Shown here: positions 26,784-34,861 of the stretch, piece after piece
Layout of the letters: each line of letters begins with the position of its first letter
Numbering within the stretch: the first letter of the stretch is position 1
Assembly: GCA_016869275.1 (NCBI GenBank)
Contig: VGEO01000018.1
Span: 1 to 42,219 of the forward strand
Length of the DNA stretch: 42,219 bases
Direction: 5' to 3'
Source of the DNA: Alphaproteobacteria bacterium
Lineage (GTDB): Bacteria; Pseudomonadota; Alphaproteobacteria; SHVV01
The notes under the pieces: generated by a model
What the model was told of the DNA's origin: nothing
Seen by the model: only the letters and a program-made list of their open reading frames with translations
Database searches by the model: none
Program-made: the position numbers and the translations under genes

Positions 26784-28170
26784 GGGTGCGAACGTACTCG
26801 GTCAAGGCGCCGATGTCGTTGGCGATGGTGTCGTAGCGCTCGGGCTGGCCGGCGAGCGCGGCGATGGCGGGCGGCGGCTCGGGGACCCGCCCCAGCGCGC
26901 GCCGGACCGCGTCCGGGAACTTGGCCGGATGAGCGGTGGCGAGGTGAACGAGCGGTCCGGCGCCGGTTCCCTTGACGCGCCGGCCGGCGGCGATGCCGAC
27001 GGCGGTGTGCGGATCGACCACGATCCCTGCGGTGTCGGCAACGGCGCGGATCGTGGCGAGCGTCGCTTCTTCGTCGGTCGCCGCCGCCGCAAAGATCGCC
27101 TCGGCGCGCGCGCGGCGCGCGCTATCGAGCACGAACGAGCCCGATTGGGCGAGGCTGTTCATCGACGCCGCAACGCGGGCGCCATCGCGGTCGTGGAACT
27201 CGAACAGGAGCCGCTCGAAATTGCTCGCGACCTGGATATCCATGCTCGGGCTCGAGGTCGGGACCACGCCGGCCGGCCGGTATTCGCCAGTCGCGAACAC
27301 CCGGGCCAGGATGTCGTTCCGGTTGGTTGCGACCACCAGGCGTTGGATCGGCAATCCGATCCGATGCGCGCAATACCCGGCATAGACGTTGCCGAAGTTG
27401 CCGGTCGGCACCGCGAAGGTGATGCTTCGTTCGGGTGCCCCCAGCGCCAGCGCCGCCGTCACGTAGTAGACCGCCTGGGCGACGATGCGGGCCCAATTGA
27501 TCGAATTGACCGCCCCCAGATTGTAGCGCTGGGCGAAGGCGCGATCGGCGAACAGCCGCTTCACCAGCGCCTGGCAGTCGTCGAAAGTGCCATCGACGGC
27601 TAGGTTGTGGACATTCGCCGCCGCGACCGTCGTCATTTGCCGGCGCTGCACGTCCGAGACTCGGCCCTTGGGGTGAAGGATGAAGATCTCGATGGCGGCG
27701 CGGTCGCGGCAGGCGGCGATCGCGGCCGAGCCGGTGTCGCCCGAGGTCGCGCCGACGATCACGAGCCGGGTCCGGGCCTGCGCGAGAAAATGGTCCATCA
27801 GCCGGCCGAGCAGCTGAAGCGCGATGTCCTTGAACGCCAGCGTCGGGCCGTGGAACAGCTCGAGCAGCCACTCGTCGGCGGCGATCTGGCGGAGCGGCGC
27901 GACCGCCGGGTGGGTGAAGGTGGAGTAGGCTTCCTCGATCAGCCGCGCGAGCGTCGCGCGCTCGAGGGTATCGCCCACGAACGGCGTCAGAACGCGGAGC
28001 GCGACCTCCTGGTAGCGTGCGCCGCGTAGCGCCACGAATTCGGCGGGCGTCAACGCCGGCCATGATTCCGGCACGTAGAGTCCGCCGTCGGCGGCGAGGC
28101 CGGCGAGGACCACCCCCCTGAAATCGAGAACAGGGGCGGTGCCCCGGGTACTCACGTAACGCAACGACAT
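26776..28170 (-). CDS. thrC: Threonine synthase
   Basis: 464 aa. Converts O-phosphohomoserine to threonine using PLP. The PLP lysine is in ELFHGPTLAFKDIALQLLGR, and other blocks are STRGTAPVLDFRGVVLAGLA, GDTGSAAIAA, SINWARIVAQAVYYV and VPTGNFGNVYAGY. This is the long (type 2, E. coli/yeast-like) form. ATG 28170 is preceded by GCGAGG, and a promoter lies at 28190-28217. It is the first gene of a thrC-M16-GNAT-small protein operon. The matching kinase thrB is at 18047. Confidence 0.96.
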   Translation of the reverse strand: MSLRYVSTRGTAPVLDFRGVVLAGLAADGGLYVPESWPALTPAEFVALRGARYQEVALRVLTPFVGDTLERATLARLIEEAYSTFTHPAVAPLRQIAADEWLLELFHGPTLAFKDIALQLLGRLMDHFLAQARTRLVIVGATSGDTGSAAIAACRDRAAIEIFILHPKGRVSDVQRRQMTTVAAANVHNLAVDGTFDDCQALVKRLFADRAFAQRYNLGAVNSINWARIVAQAVYYVTAALALGAPERSITFAVPTGNFGNVYAGYCAHRIGLPIQRLVVATNRNDILARVFATGEYRPAGVVPTSSPSMDIQVASNFERLLFEFHDRDGARVAASMNSLAQSGSFVLDSARRARAEAIFAAAATDEEATLATIRAVADTAGIVVDPHTAVGIAAGRRVKGTGAGPLVHLATAHPAKFPDAVRRALGRVPEPPPAIAALAGQPERYDTIANDIGALTEYVRTHV

Positions 28171-28189
28171 GCCTCGCGATCGCGGCCAG

Positions 28190-28217
28190 ACTATAAGGTG
28201 GCGTCGCGGTCGGGCAA
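28190..28217 (-). promoter_or_regulatory. Candidate promoter of the thrC operon
   Basis: On the minus strand TTGCCC (28217-28212), a 16-bp spacer and TATAGT (28195-28190). This gives a short leader of about 13 nt before the thrC ATG, just enough for the GCGAGG ribosome site. No threonine attenuator is seen. Confidence 0.5.
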
Positions 28218-28409
28218 TGGAAGGCGGCAGGAATAACTTCGATCCCCAGCCGGTGCATAGTGGGGATAGGCAGACGGAGCTTGCCGCGTCAACGGCTTGG
28301 CCGTCCGCGCTCGGGGGATCGTTCGGGGCATGAGGAGTGCGCGAACTTGCCTAATAAACCATTGAAAAATAAGCGAAAAACGTCTATCGACAGACGAGGA
28401 ACCAGAGCC

Positions 28410-29570
28410 GTGACAGGCGAGCAGGTCTCGATCCATTTCCCGCCCGGCGCCGAGGAGGCGCCGACGCCGCTCCGCAGCACCGGCATCCTGCCGGCGCAGG
28501 AGATGCGCGCCCTCATCCGCGAAAAGGTGCTGTTCTCGACCGCAGCGCTGATCAGCGAGGAGCAGATCCAGCCGTCCTCGATCGACCTGCGGCTGGGCCC
28601 CCTCGCCTATCGCGTGCGCGCGAGCTTTCTGCCGGGTCGGCACTTCCGGGTCGAGGACAAGCTCGAGGCGCTCGCCACCCACAAGATCGACTTGACCAAC
28701 GGCGCGGTGCTCGAACGCGGCTGCGTCTACATCGTGCCGCTGCTCGAGCACGTCCGCCTCGGCAAGCGGCTCTCCGGCATCGCCAACCCCAAGAGTTCGA
28801 CCGGCCGGCTCGACATCTTCACCCGCCTCATCACCGACAATGGCAGCGAATTCGACCGCGTACGAGAAGCCTACAAGGGCCCGCTCTACGCCGAGATCTC
28901 GCCGCGTACCTTCAGCGTGCTGGTGCGCCGCGGCTCGCGCTTGAGCCAGCTCAGGTTCCGGCGCGGTTCGCCGCGGCCGACCGATACCGGCATGCAGCGG
29001 CTCCACGAAGAAACCAGGCTCGTCCACGGCGAGGGCGAGGCGGCACACCGGATCGCCGGCGGCGTACCGGTCACGGTCGACTTACGCGGCGAAACGCTGG
29101 GCGGTCTGATCGGCTACAAAGCCAAAGCCCACACCGACATCGTCGATGTCGACCGCCACAACCACTACGACCCCTCCGACTATTGGGAGCCGATCCTCGC
29201 CAATCGCGACGGCAACCTGATCCTCGATCCGGACGCGTTCTACATCTTGGTGTCGAAGGAAGCGGTCACCGTGCCGCCCGACCACGCCGCCGAAATGGCC
29301 GCCTTCAACCCGCTCCAGGGCGAGTTCCGCGCCCACTATGCCGGCTTCTTCGATCCCGGATTCGGCTATTCCGAGGCCGGCGGCGAAGGATCGCGCGCGG
29401 TGCTCGAAGTCCGCTCCTACGAAGTCCCGTTCCTCTTGGAGCACGGCCAGGTGGTGGCGCGCCTCACCTACGAGCGCCTCACCATGATCCCCGATCGGCT
29501 CTACGGTTCGGGGATCGGCTCGTCCTACCAGCGCCAGGGCTTGGCGCTGTCCAAGCACTTCAAGCGCTGA
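28410..29570 (+). CDS. dcd: 2'-deoxycytidine 5'-triphosphate deaminase, long alphaproteobacterial type
   Basis: 386 aa from GTG 28410, with GAGGA upstream. It deaminates dCTP to dUTP for thymidylate supply. At about twice the length of E. coli Dcd (193 aa) it contains two copies of the fold. The first has EEQIQPSSIDLRLGPLAYRV and IANPKSSTGRLDIFTRLITD; the second has LDPDAFYILVSKEAVTVPPD and ERLTMIPDRLYGSGIGSSYQ. In the 238-bp gap upstream are two inverted repeats: ATCCCC/GGGGAT (28242-28267), and CGTCT/AGACG (28381-28396) just before the ribosome site. The sequence 28345-28385 is AT-rich and probably holds the promoter. Confidence 0.93.
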   Translation: MTGEQVSIHFPPGAEEAPTPLRSTGILPAQEMRALIREKVLFSTAALISEEQIQPSSIDLRLGPLAYRVRASFLPGRHFRVEDKLEALATHKIDLTNGAVLERGCVYIVPLLEHVRLGKRLSGIANPKSSTGRLDIFTRLITDNGSEFDRVREAYKGPLYAEISPRTFSVLVRRGSRLSQLRFRRGSPRPTDTGMQRLHEETRLVHGEGEAAHRIAGGVPVTVDLRGETLGGLIGYKAKAHTDIVDVDRHNHYDPSDYWEPILANRDGNLILDPDAFYILVSKEAVTVPPDHAAEMAAFNPLQGEFRAHYAGFFDPGFGYSEAGGEGSRAVLEVRSYEVPFLLEHGQVVARLTYERLTMIPDRLYGSGIGSSYQRQGLALSKHFKR

Positions 29571-29590
29571 TCCCGCCACCCACCCCCCTC

Positions 29591-29608
29591 CCCCTCGGTT
29601 CCGAGGGG
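29591..29608. terminator. Hairpin between convergent dcd and the M32 peptidase gene
   Basis: CCCCTCGG (29591-29598) and CCGAGGGG (29601-29608) pair around a tight loop, within the 66-bp gap between two convergent stops. No strong U-tract follows on either strand, so termination efficiency is uncertain. Similar purine/pyrimidine-rich hairpins are common between convergent genes in GC-rich alphaproteobacteria. Confidence 0.4.
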
Positions 29609-29636
29609 AAAGCTTTGGGGAAGGGGTCGAGGCGCG

Positions 29637-31136
29637 TTATTCGCCGAGATACCGCGCGGTCAGGTGCCGCTTGAACGCCTCGGTGCCGAGCGGGGCCCCG
29701 GTCGCGGCGGCGAGGATTTCCTGCGTCGAGAGCCGCGAGCCGACGCCGTGGACGTTGGCGCGGAGCCAGCCGACCAGGGGCACGAACCGCCCGGCGCCGA
29801 TCGCCGCCGGAATCTCGGGCACCGCACGCTTGGCGGCGGCATAGAGCTGGGCGGCGGCGAGCGCGCCCAACGTGTAGGTCGGGAAATAGCCGAAATCGCC
29901 GCCGTACCAGTGAATGTCCTGGAGGCACCCGTCCTTGTCGTCGGGCGGAACGACCCCGACCAGACGGCCTAAGCCCTCGCGCCAGGCTTGGGGCAGATCG
30001 GCGACCATGAGCGACCCGGCGAGCAGCGCCCGCTCGAGGTCGTAGCGCAGGATCACGTGAAGCGGATAGGTGACCTCGTCGGCGTCGACGCGGATCAGGC
30101 CGCGCTCGACCTTGAGGTAGACGCGCTTCAGGTTCGCGATCTCCCACGCCGCGCCGGTGCCGGCAAAGGCAGCGCGCGCATGCGGCGCAAGATAGCTCAA
30201 GAATTCGATCGAGCGGCAGGCGTGCATCTCCATCAACAGCGACTGGCTCTCGTGCATGGTCATCCCGCGCGCGCTGCCGACCGGTTGCTCGCGCCATTCG
30301 GCGGGCAGCCCCATCTCGTAGAGCGCATGTCCGGTCTCGTGGATCACCGCCATCAACGAGCGCGTGAAGTTGCTCTCATCGTAGCGCGTGGTGATGCGGA
30401 CGTCGGCTGGGACGCCGCCGGTAAAGGGGTGGTGGCTGACGTCGAGCCGGCCATGATGGCGATCGAAGCCGAGCGCATCGAGGAGCCGCTCGGCGAGCGC
30501 CCGCTGGTCGGCCTGGCGGAACGGGCCCGCGGGCACGATCGCGGCCGGGGCTTTCGTCTGCCCGGCCAGCACCCGATCCAGAAACCCGGGCAGGAAGTTT
30601 TTGAGATCGGCGAACAAGCGATCCACTTCGGCGCCGCGGAGGTCGGGATCGTAGGAATCGAGCAGCGCGTCATAGGGCGCAAGCCCCAGTGCGGCTGCCT
30701 TGGCGGCGGCAACCTCGACCGCGATCGCGATCACGGTTTCGAGGAGCGGTGCCACGGCCTTGAAGTCGTTGTTGCCGCGCGCGCTCCGCCACGCCATTTC
30801 GCAGGCCGAGTTCGCCTTCGAGCGGCGCACCACCAGATCGGGCGGCAATGCGTTGGCGTGCCGCCACTGCCGGAGCGCCTCGCGCAGATTGCCATGCCGC
30901 CAGCCGTCGGCCACGTCGATCGCGCTCGCGGCGGCAGCGGCGAGATCGGGGATCGTCGGGTCGGTCATCGCCTGATGGCGAATCTCGGCCAAGGTCGCGA
31001 GCTGCTCGGCCCGGGTCTCGGCGCCGCCCGCCGGCATCATCGTCGCGCTGTCCCAGTGCAGCACCGCCATCGCGCCGTCGAGGCTGGCGATCTTGCGGAA
31101 CTTGGCTTCGAGCGCGCGGTAGGCGGTAGCGGTCAT
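29637..31136 (-). CDS. M32-family metallocarboxypeptidase (Taq type)
   Basis: 499 aa from ATG 31136. The zinc motif HExxH is in LMAVIHETGHALYEMGLPAE, and family blocks include MTMHESQSLLMEMHACRS, EVTYPLHVILRYDLERALL and IHWYGGDFGYFPTYTLGALA. These are cytoplasmic carboxypeptidases of broad specificity and of normal length ~500 aa. The first ~70 residues of the longest frame belong to the surf1 end and are rejected. The ATG overlaps the surf1 stop (ATGA), so the enzyme is translated from the tail of the cytochrome oxidase operon, a link with no obvious functional reason. Confidence 0.95.
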   Translation of the reverse strand: MTATAYRALEAKFRKIASLDGAMAVLHWDSATMMPAGGAETRAEQLATLAEIRHQAMTDPTIPDLAAAAASAIDVADGWRHGNLREALRQWRHANALPPDLVVRRSKANSACEMAWRSARGNNDFKAVAPLLETVIAIAVEVAAAKAAALGLAPYDALLDSYDPDLRGAEVDRLFADLKNFLPGFLDRVLAGQTKAPAAIVPAGPFRQADQRALAERLLDALGFDRHHGRLDVSHHPFTGGVPADVRITTRYDESNFTRSLMAVIHETGHALYEMGLPAEWREQPVGSARGMTMHESQSLLMEMHACRSIEFLSYLAPHARAAFAGTGAAWEIANLKRVYLKVERGLIRVDADEVTYPLHVILRYDLERALLAGSLMVADLPQAWREGLGRLVGVVPPDDKDGCLQDIHWYGGDFGYFPTYTLGALAAAQLYAAAKRAVPEIPAAIGAGRFVPLVGWLRANVHGVGSRLSTQEILAAATGAPLGTEAFKRHLTARYLGE

Positions 31137-31834
31137 CGGGAAGGGCGGCGGAAAAGCAGAATGTAGATCACGGCCAGCGCCGCCGCTAACCCGAACCAGG
31201 TGAGCGCGTAGCCCAAGTGCGGGTTGGCGAGATCGGTCGCGAGCGGCTCGGCCCGCGGCCAGCCGCGCGCGTTTGGCGTCGGCTCGGCGACGATCAAGGT
31301 CGGTGCGAGCGGGCGGCCCAACAGCGCCGCCATGGCCACGAGATCGACGTGCATCCACACGTTACCGACCGGGTCGTTGGCGCCCATGAAGGCGCGGCGT
31401 TGAGGCGGCCGGCGCGCAATCCCGACCACGGTAACCGGCTCCGCGATCTGCGGGGCGCCGCGGCTCTGCGCGGCCTTGGCCTCGACCGGAACGAAGCCAC
31501 GGTCGACCAGGACCCAGGCGGCGCCCCCCTCCGGCGCGAGCGGAGTCACCACATGAAAACCGTTGCGACCGGTCTTGGGCGGAGCGATCAGGTGGAACTC
31601 GTGCTCGTGGCGGAACGTGCCGGCGAGCGCGACCCGGACATGATCGAGCGCCGCGACCGCCGCCGTTTCGGTGGGGAACGGGACCGGCGTGGCGGCGAGC
31701 GCGCGCTCGCGGGTGGCGATCAGCGCGGTCTTCCACTCGCCGCGCGCGAGCTGCCAAAACCCGAGCCCCAGCAGAACCGCGAGCGTCGGCACCGCCACCA
31801 GCGTCGGCCACAGCATTCGACGGAAGCCGCTCAA
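31133..31834 (-). CDS. SURF1-family cytochrome oxidase assembly protein
   Basis: About 233 aa. SURF1 helps insert heme a into subunit I. It has the two flanking membrane helices expected: TLVAVPTLAVLLGLGFWQLA, followed by RGEWKTALIATRERA, and at the end LGYALTWFGLAAALAVIYIL. Between them are the conserved VRVALAGTFRHEHEF, GFHVVTPLAPEGGAAWVLVD-RGFV and PNPHLGY-like blocks. I chose TTG 31834 (preceded by AGAGGG and GAAGG); ATG 31816 would trim six residues. ATG 31945 would add a 37-residue Cys/Ser-rich extension atypical of the family. About 128 bp separate it from the DUF983 gene. Confidence 0.88.
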   Translation of the reverse strand: MSGFRRMLWPTLVAVPTLAVLLGLGFWQLARGEWKTALIATRERALAATPVPFPTETAAVAALDHVRVALAGTFRHEHEFHLIAPPKTGRNGFHVVTPLAPEGGAAWVLVDRGFVPVEAKAAQSRGAPQIAEPVTVVGIARRPPQRRAFMGANDPVGNVWMHVDLVAMAALLGRPLAPTLIVAEPTPNARGWPRAEPLATDLANPHLGYALTWFGLAAALAVIYILLFRRPSR

Positions 31835-31962
31835 GCCTTCGAACCCTCTGAAGGTCGCATCTTCAATACCCTCGACGGCGCCGAATGAAGAAGCAGGCAT
31901 TCCGCGCGAACATGCCCGGCCGCACGCTGCGGTGCTAGCCGACATGGTCCTCGCCGAACTCT

Positions 31963-32334
31963 CTAGCGGTCGCGTTCGCCCTCGCCGGCATCGTGCTTGG
32001 TCTCGATCGCGATGAGGACGCCCTTGAACGGCGGCAGCAGCGCAAGCGCGAGGCCGGTGGCGAGCGCGATCCAGGCGACCAGATGGACCCAGAGCGGCGG
32101 GCTCCACAGCCCCTCGACGACAAGCGCGGCGCCGATCACGATGAATCCGACGATCAGCACCACGAACACGGCCGGGCCGTCGCCCGAATCGTGGCGCGAG
32201 AGGTCGAGCCCGCAGCGCGAACATTGCGGCGCGACCGTCAGATAGCCGGCAAAGAGCGGGCCTTGGCCGCAACGCGGGCAGCGGCAGCGCAAACCGACGA
32301 GGATCGCCGACGGGCCCGCGGCCGGCGTCGTCAT
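31963..32334 (-). CDS. DUF983 membrane protein of the cytochrome oxidase cluster
   Basis: 123 aa. Two zinc-ribbon-like CxxC pairs at the N-terminus, RCRCPRCGQGPLFAGYL and PQCSRCGLDLSRHD, then two membrane helices (AVFVVLIVGFIVIGAALVVE and LVAWIALATGLALALLPPFK). This is the DUF983 family, regularly next to ctaE/surf1 in alphaproteobacteria. Its role is unknown, but metal or heme handling during oxidase assembly is a fair guess from the cysteine pairs and the neighbours. Starts 28 bp after ctaE. Confidence 0.9.
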   Translation of the reverse strand: MTTPAAGPSAILVGLRCRCPRCGQGPLFAGYLTVAPQCSRCGLDLSRHDSGDGPAVFVVLIVGFIVIGAALVVEGLWSPPLWVHLVAWIALATGLALALLPPFKGVLIAIETKHDAGEGERDR

Positions 32335-32362
32335 CGGCGGCGCCGGTCGGGTGGCGGGCGGC

Positions 32363-33175
32363 TCAGTGGGCGACCGGCGCCGCGCCCGAGCCCCACCAGT
32401 AGATGCAGCTGAACAGGAACAGCCACACCACGTCGACGAAATGCCAGTACCACGCCGCCGCCTCGAAGCCGAAATGCTGGTCGGGCTTGAAGTGGCCCTG
32501 ATAGGCGCGGACCAGGCAGACGGTGAGGAAGATCGTGCCGATGATCACGTGCAACCCGTGGAACCCGGTCGCCATGAAGAAGGTCGAACCGTAGATACCG
32601 CCGCTGATCGAGAACGCGGCGTGGACGTACTCGTAAGCTTGAACAGCGGTAAAGGCGGCGCCCAGGATGATGGTGAGCCAGAGACCTTGAATCAGGCCTT
32701 GGCGGTTGCCTTCTTTGAGCGCGTGATGGGCCCAGGTCACGGTCGTGCCCGAGGTCAAGAGGATGAGGGTGTTGAGGAACGGCAGGTCCCAGGTAGGGAA
32801 TACCTGAACGCCTTCGGGCGGCCAGGTCCCGCCCATCTCCGCCGTCGGAAACAGACTGGCGTTGAAAAACGCCCAGAACCAGGCGACGAAAAACATCACC
32901 TCGGAGGCGATGAACAGCACCATGCCGTAACGGAGACCCAATTGAACCACCTTGGTGTGCGAGCCGGTTTCGGCTTCACGCACTACGTCCCGCCACCACA
33001 CGAACATGGTGTAGAGCACGAGCAGCAGGCCGAGTGCCGCGACCACCCAGGTATAGCCGTGCATCCCGAGCACCGTGCCGATCATGAGCACGCCGGCCGC
33101 CAGCGCGCCCAGCGCCGGCCACGGGCTCGGCTCGACCATGTGGTAGGCGTGATTTCTAGTGTGGGCGTCAGCCAT
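32363..33175 (-). CDS. ctaE: Cytochrome c oxidase subunit III
   Basis: 270 aa, seven membrane helices. Stabilises the aa3-type oxidase core. Typical blocks: HPYHLV-like NHAYHMVEPSPWPALGALAA, SEVMFFVAWFWAFFNASLFP, the Glu in that segment being the one conserved near the proton path, FMATGFHGLHVIIGTIFLTV, and AAWYWHFVDVVWLFLFSCIY near the C-terminus. It follows ctaG by 12 bp. Together with ctaC and ctaD it completes the three mitochondrially encoded-type core subunits. Confidence 0.97.
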   Translation of the reverse strand: MADAHTRNHAYHMVEPSPWPALGALAAGVLMIGTVLGMHGYTWVVAALGLLLVLYTMFVWWRDVVREAETGSHTKVVQLGLRYGMVLFIASEVMFFVAWFWAFFNASLFPTAEMGGTWPPEGVQVFPTWDLPFLNTLILLTSGTTVTWAHHALKEGNRQGLIQGLWLTIILGAAFTAVQAYEYVHAAFSISGGIYGSTFFMATGFHGLHVIIGTIFLTVCLVRAYQGHFKPDQHFGFEAAAWYWHFVDVVWLFLFSCIYWWGSGAAPVAH

Positions 33176-33187
33176 CGCTCATCTCCG

Positions 33188-33775
33188 TCACTGGTTGGCC
33201 TGCGGCGCCGCCGCAACCTTGGCCGGCCGCTTCTTTTTATCCGCTTCATCGACCCGGTACAACGTGTAGGACAGCGTCACGGTCTTGATGTCGTCGAGAT
33301 GCCGATTGGCGACGATCTCGGGATCGATGAAAAAAGTGACCGGCATCTCGATCGACTGGCCCGGTTCGAGCTCCTGCTCGGCGAAGCAGAAGCACTCGAT
33401 CTTGGCGAAATAGGGCCCGGCCTTGAACGGGGTCACGTTGAACGACGCTTGCGCCGTCATGGTCTTCTTCGACCGATTGGTCGCGCGGTAGGCGACCACG
33501 GCCTCTTCGCCGAGCCGGACCTTGACCGGCGCCGGGGGCTCGAACGACCACGGCAGATCGGGCGCGACATGCGTGTTGAAACGCACCGTCACGATCCGCT
33601 CGCTGGACACCCCCGGCGCTTGCGCCGCCACTTGCGTCGTACCGCCATAGCCGGTGACCTGGCAGAACAGGCGGTAGAGCGGCACCGCCGCGAACGACGC
33701 CCCGACCATGGCGAGCGCGACGCCGCCTAACACCAACGCGGTGGTCCGTTGCCGCGCCGCGCGCACGCCGGTCAC
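33188..33775 (-). CDS. ctaG: Cytochrome c oxidase copper chaperone CtaG/Cox11
   Basis: 195 aa from GTG 33775, which overlaps the stop of the small upstream gene (GTGA). It delivers copper to the CuB site of subunit I. One N-terminal membrane helix (ALVLGGVALAMVGASFAAVP) leads to LYRLFCQVTGYGGTTQVA, whose Cys is conserved. The periplasmic domain carries the copper motif CFCF (AKIECFCFAEQELEPGQS), then VTFFIDPEI. All key Cox11 features are present. Confidence 0.96.
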   Translation of the reverse strand: MTGVRAARQRTTALVLGGVALAMVGASFAAVPLYRLFCQVTGYGGTTQVAAQAPGVSSERIVTVRFNTHVAPDLPWSFEPPAPVKVRLGEEAVVAYRATNRSKKTMTAQASFNVTPFKAGPYFAKIECFCFAEQELEPGQSIEMPVTFFIDPEIVANRHLDDIKTVTLSYTLYRVDEADKKKRPAKVAAAPQANQ

Positions 33776-33897
33776 GAGCCGCCTCCGCCCATGCGCGCGA
33801 GGGTCATAAAATAGAACAGGATCACGAGCGCCACCAACACGCCGGCCAGCGCCAGATTGCGGCCGCGCTTGCGGCGATGTTGATCGGTGATCGGCAT
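33772..33897 (-). CDS. Very small membrane protein in the cytochrome oxidase operon (CoxF-like)
   Basis: 41 aa from ATG 33897: a basic N-terminus (ITDQHRRKRGRN), one membrane helix (LALAGVLVALVILFYFMTLA) and a Gly-rich tail ending MGGGGS. It fills the gap between ctaB (7 bp away) and ctaG (overlaps GTGA) exactly. Short single-helix proteins in this position are widespread in alphaproteobacterial cta operons and are usually annotated as hypothetical or CoxF. An assembly role, perhaps with CtaG, is inferred only from position. Confidence 0.85.
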   Translation of the reverse strand: MPITDQHRRKRGRNLALAGVLVALVILFYFMTLARMGGGGS

Positions 33898-33904
33898 GGC
33901 GGCG

Positions 33905-34825
33905 TCAGCGGCCCACGGCGCGGTCGACGATCAGCAGCGCGAACGACAAGAAGAGATAGAGGATCGAATAGGCGAAGGTTGCGCGCGCCAGGCTCACGGT
34001 GCCGCGCCGCCACAGCGCGAGCGCGAGCGCGACGAAGCCGGCGCCGAGTACAACCGCGCCGGTCCCGTAGAGCGCGCCGCTCAAACCGAGCGCCCACGGC
34101 GCCAGTGCAAACGCCTGCAGCGCGACGGCATAGAGCAGAATCTGGCGCCGGGTTTCGGCCTGCCCCGCCACTACCGGTAGCATCGGCACACTGGCGCGGG
34201 CGTAGTCCTCGGCCTTGTAGAGCGCGAGCGCCCAGAAATGGGCCGGCGTCCAGATGAAGATCAGCCCGAACAACAGCAGCGGAAAGAGATCGATCGTGCC
34301 GGTCGCCGCCGCCCACCCGATGACGGGCGGCAACGCGCCGGCCGCGCCGCCGATCACGATGTTCTGCGGCGTCCGGCGCTTGAGCCAGATTGTGTAGACG
34401 AACACGTAGAACAGAACCGCGCCGGCGAGCAGCCCGGCGGCCAGATAGGTGGTGGCGAGCGCGAGCGTCATCACCGCGAAGGTCGCGGTCACGACGCCAA
34501 AACCGAGCGCGGCGCTCGGGCTGACGCGGCCGGCCGGAACCGGCCGCGACCGCGTCCGCGTCATCCGCGCATCGATATCGGCTTCGTACCACATGTTGAT
34601 GGCGCCGGCCCCGCCCGAGCCGAGCGCGATCGCGAGGACCGCAACCGCGGCGAGGAACGGGTGCACCGTTCCGCCGGCGAGCCACAACCCGACAAAGCCG
34701 GTGAAGGCGACCAGCGCGGCGACCCGCGGCTTGAGGAGCGCAAAGAAGTCGGCAACGCGCGCCTCCTCGCCGAGCCTGGTGTTCGGCGCGTCCGGCCCGA
34801 TTCCTACCGCCGACGGTCTCGCCAC
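33905..34825 (-). CDS. ctaB: Protoheme IX farnesyltransferase (heme O synthase)
   Basis: 306 aa from GTG 34825. Attaches a farnesyl tail to heme b to make heme O, the precursor of heme a. The prenyl-diphosphate/Mg2+ motif is in NMWYEADIDARMTRTRSRPV; others are FALLKPRVAALVAFTGFVG, YTIWLKRRTPQNIVIGGAAG and FIWTPAHFWALALYKAEDYA. About nine membrane helices. Start is 36 bp after the ctaD stop; the N-terminal ~25 residues are non-membrane, as usual. Confidence 0.96.
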   Translation of the reverse strand: MARPSAVGIGPDAPNTRLGEEARVADFFALLKPRVAALVAFTGFVGLWLAGGTVHPFLAAVAVLAIALGSGGAGAINMWYEADIDARMTRTRSRPVPAGRVSPSAALGFGVVTATFAVMTLALATTYLAAGLLAGAVLFYVFVYTIWLKRRTPQNIVIGGAAGALPPVIGWAAATGTIDLFPLLLFGLIFIWTPAHFWALALYKAEDYARASVPMLPVVAGQAETRRQILLYAVALQAFALAPWALGLSGALYGTGAVVLGAGFVALALALWRRGTVSLARATFAYSILYLFLSFALLIVDRAVGR

Positions 34826-34861
34826 GCGTTACCCTCCGCCGCCGCGCCCGGCGGCGCCCGG

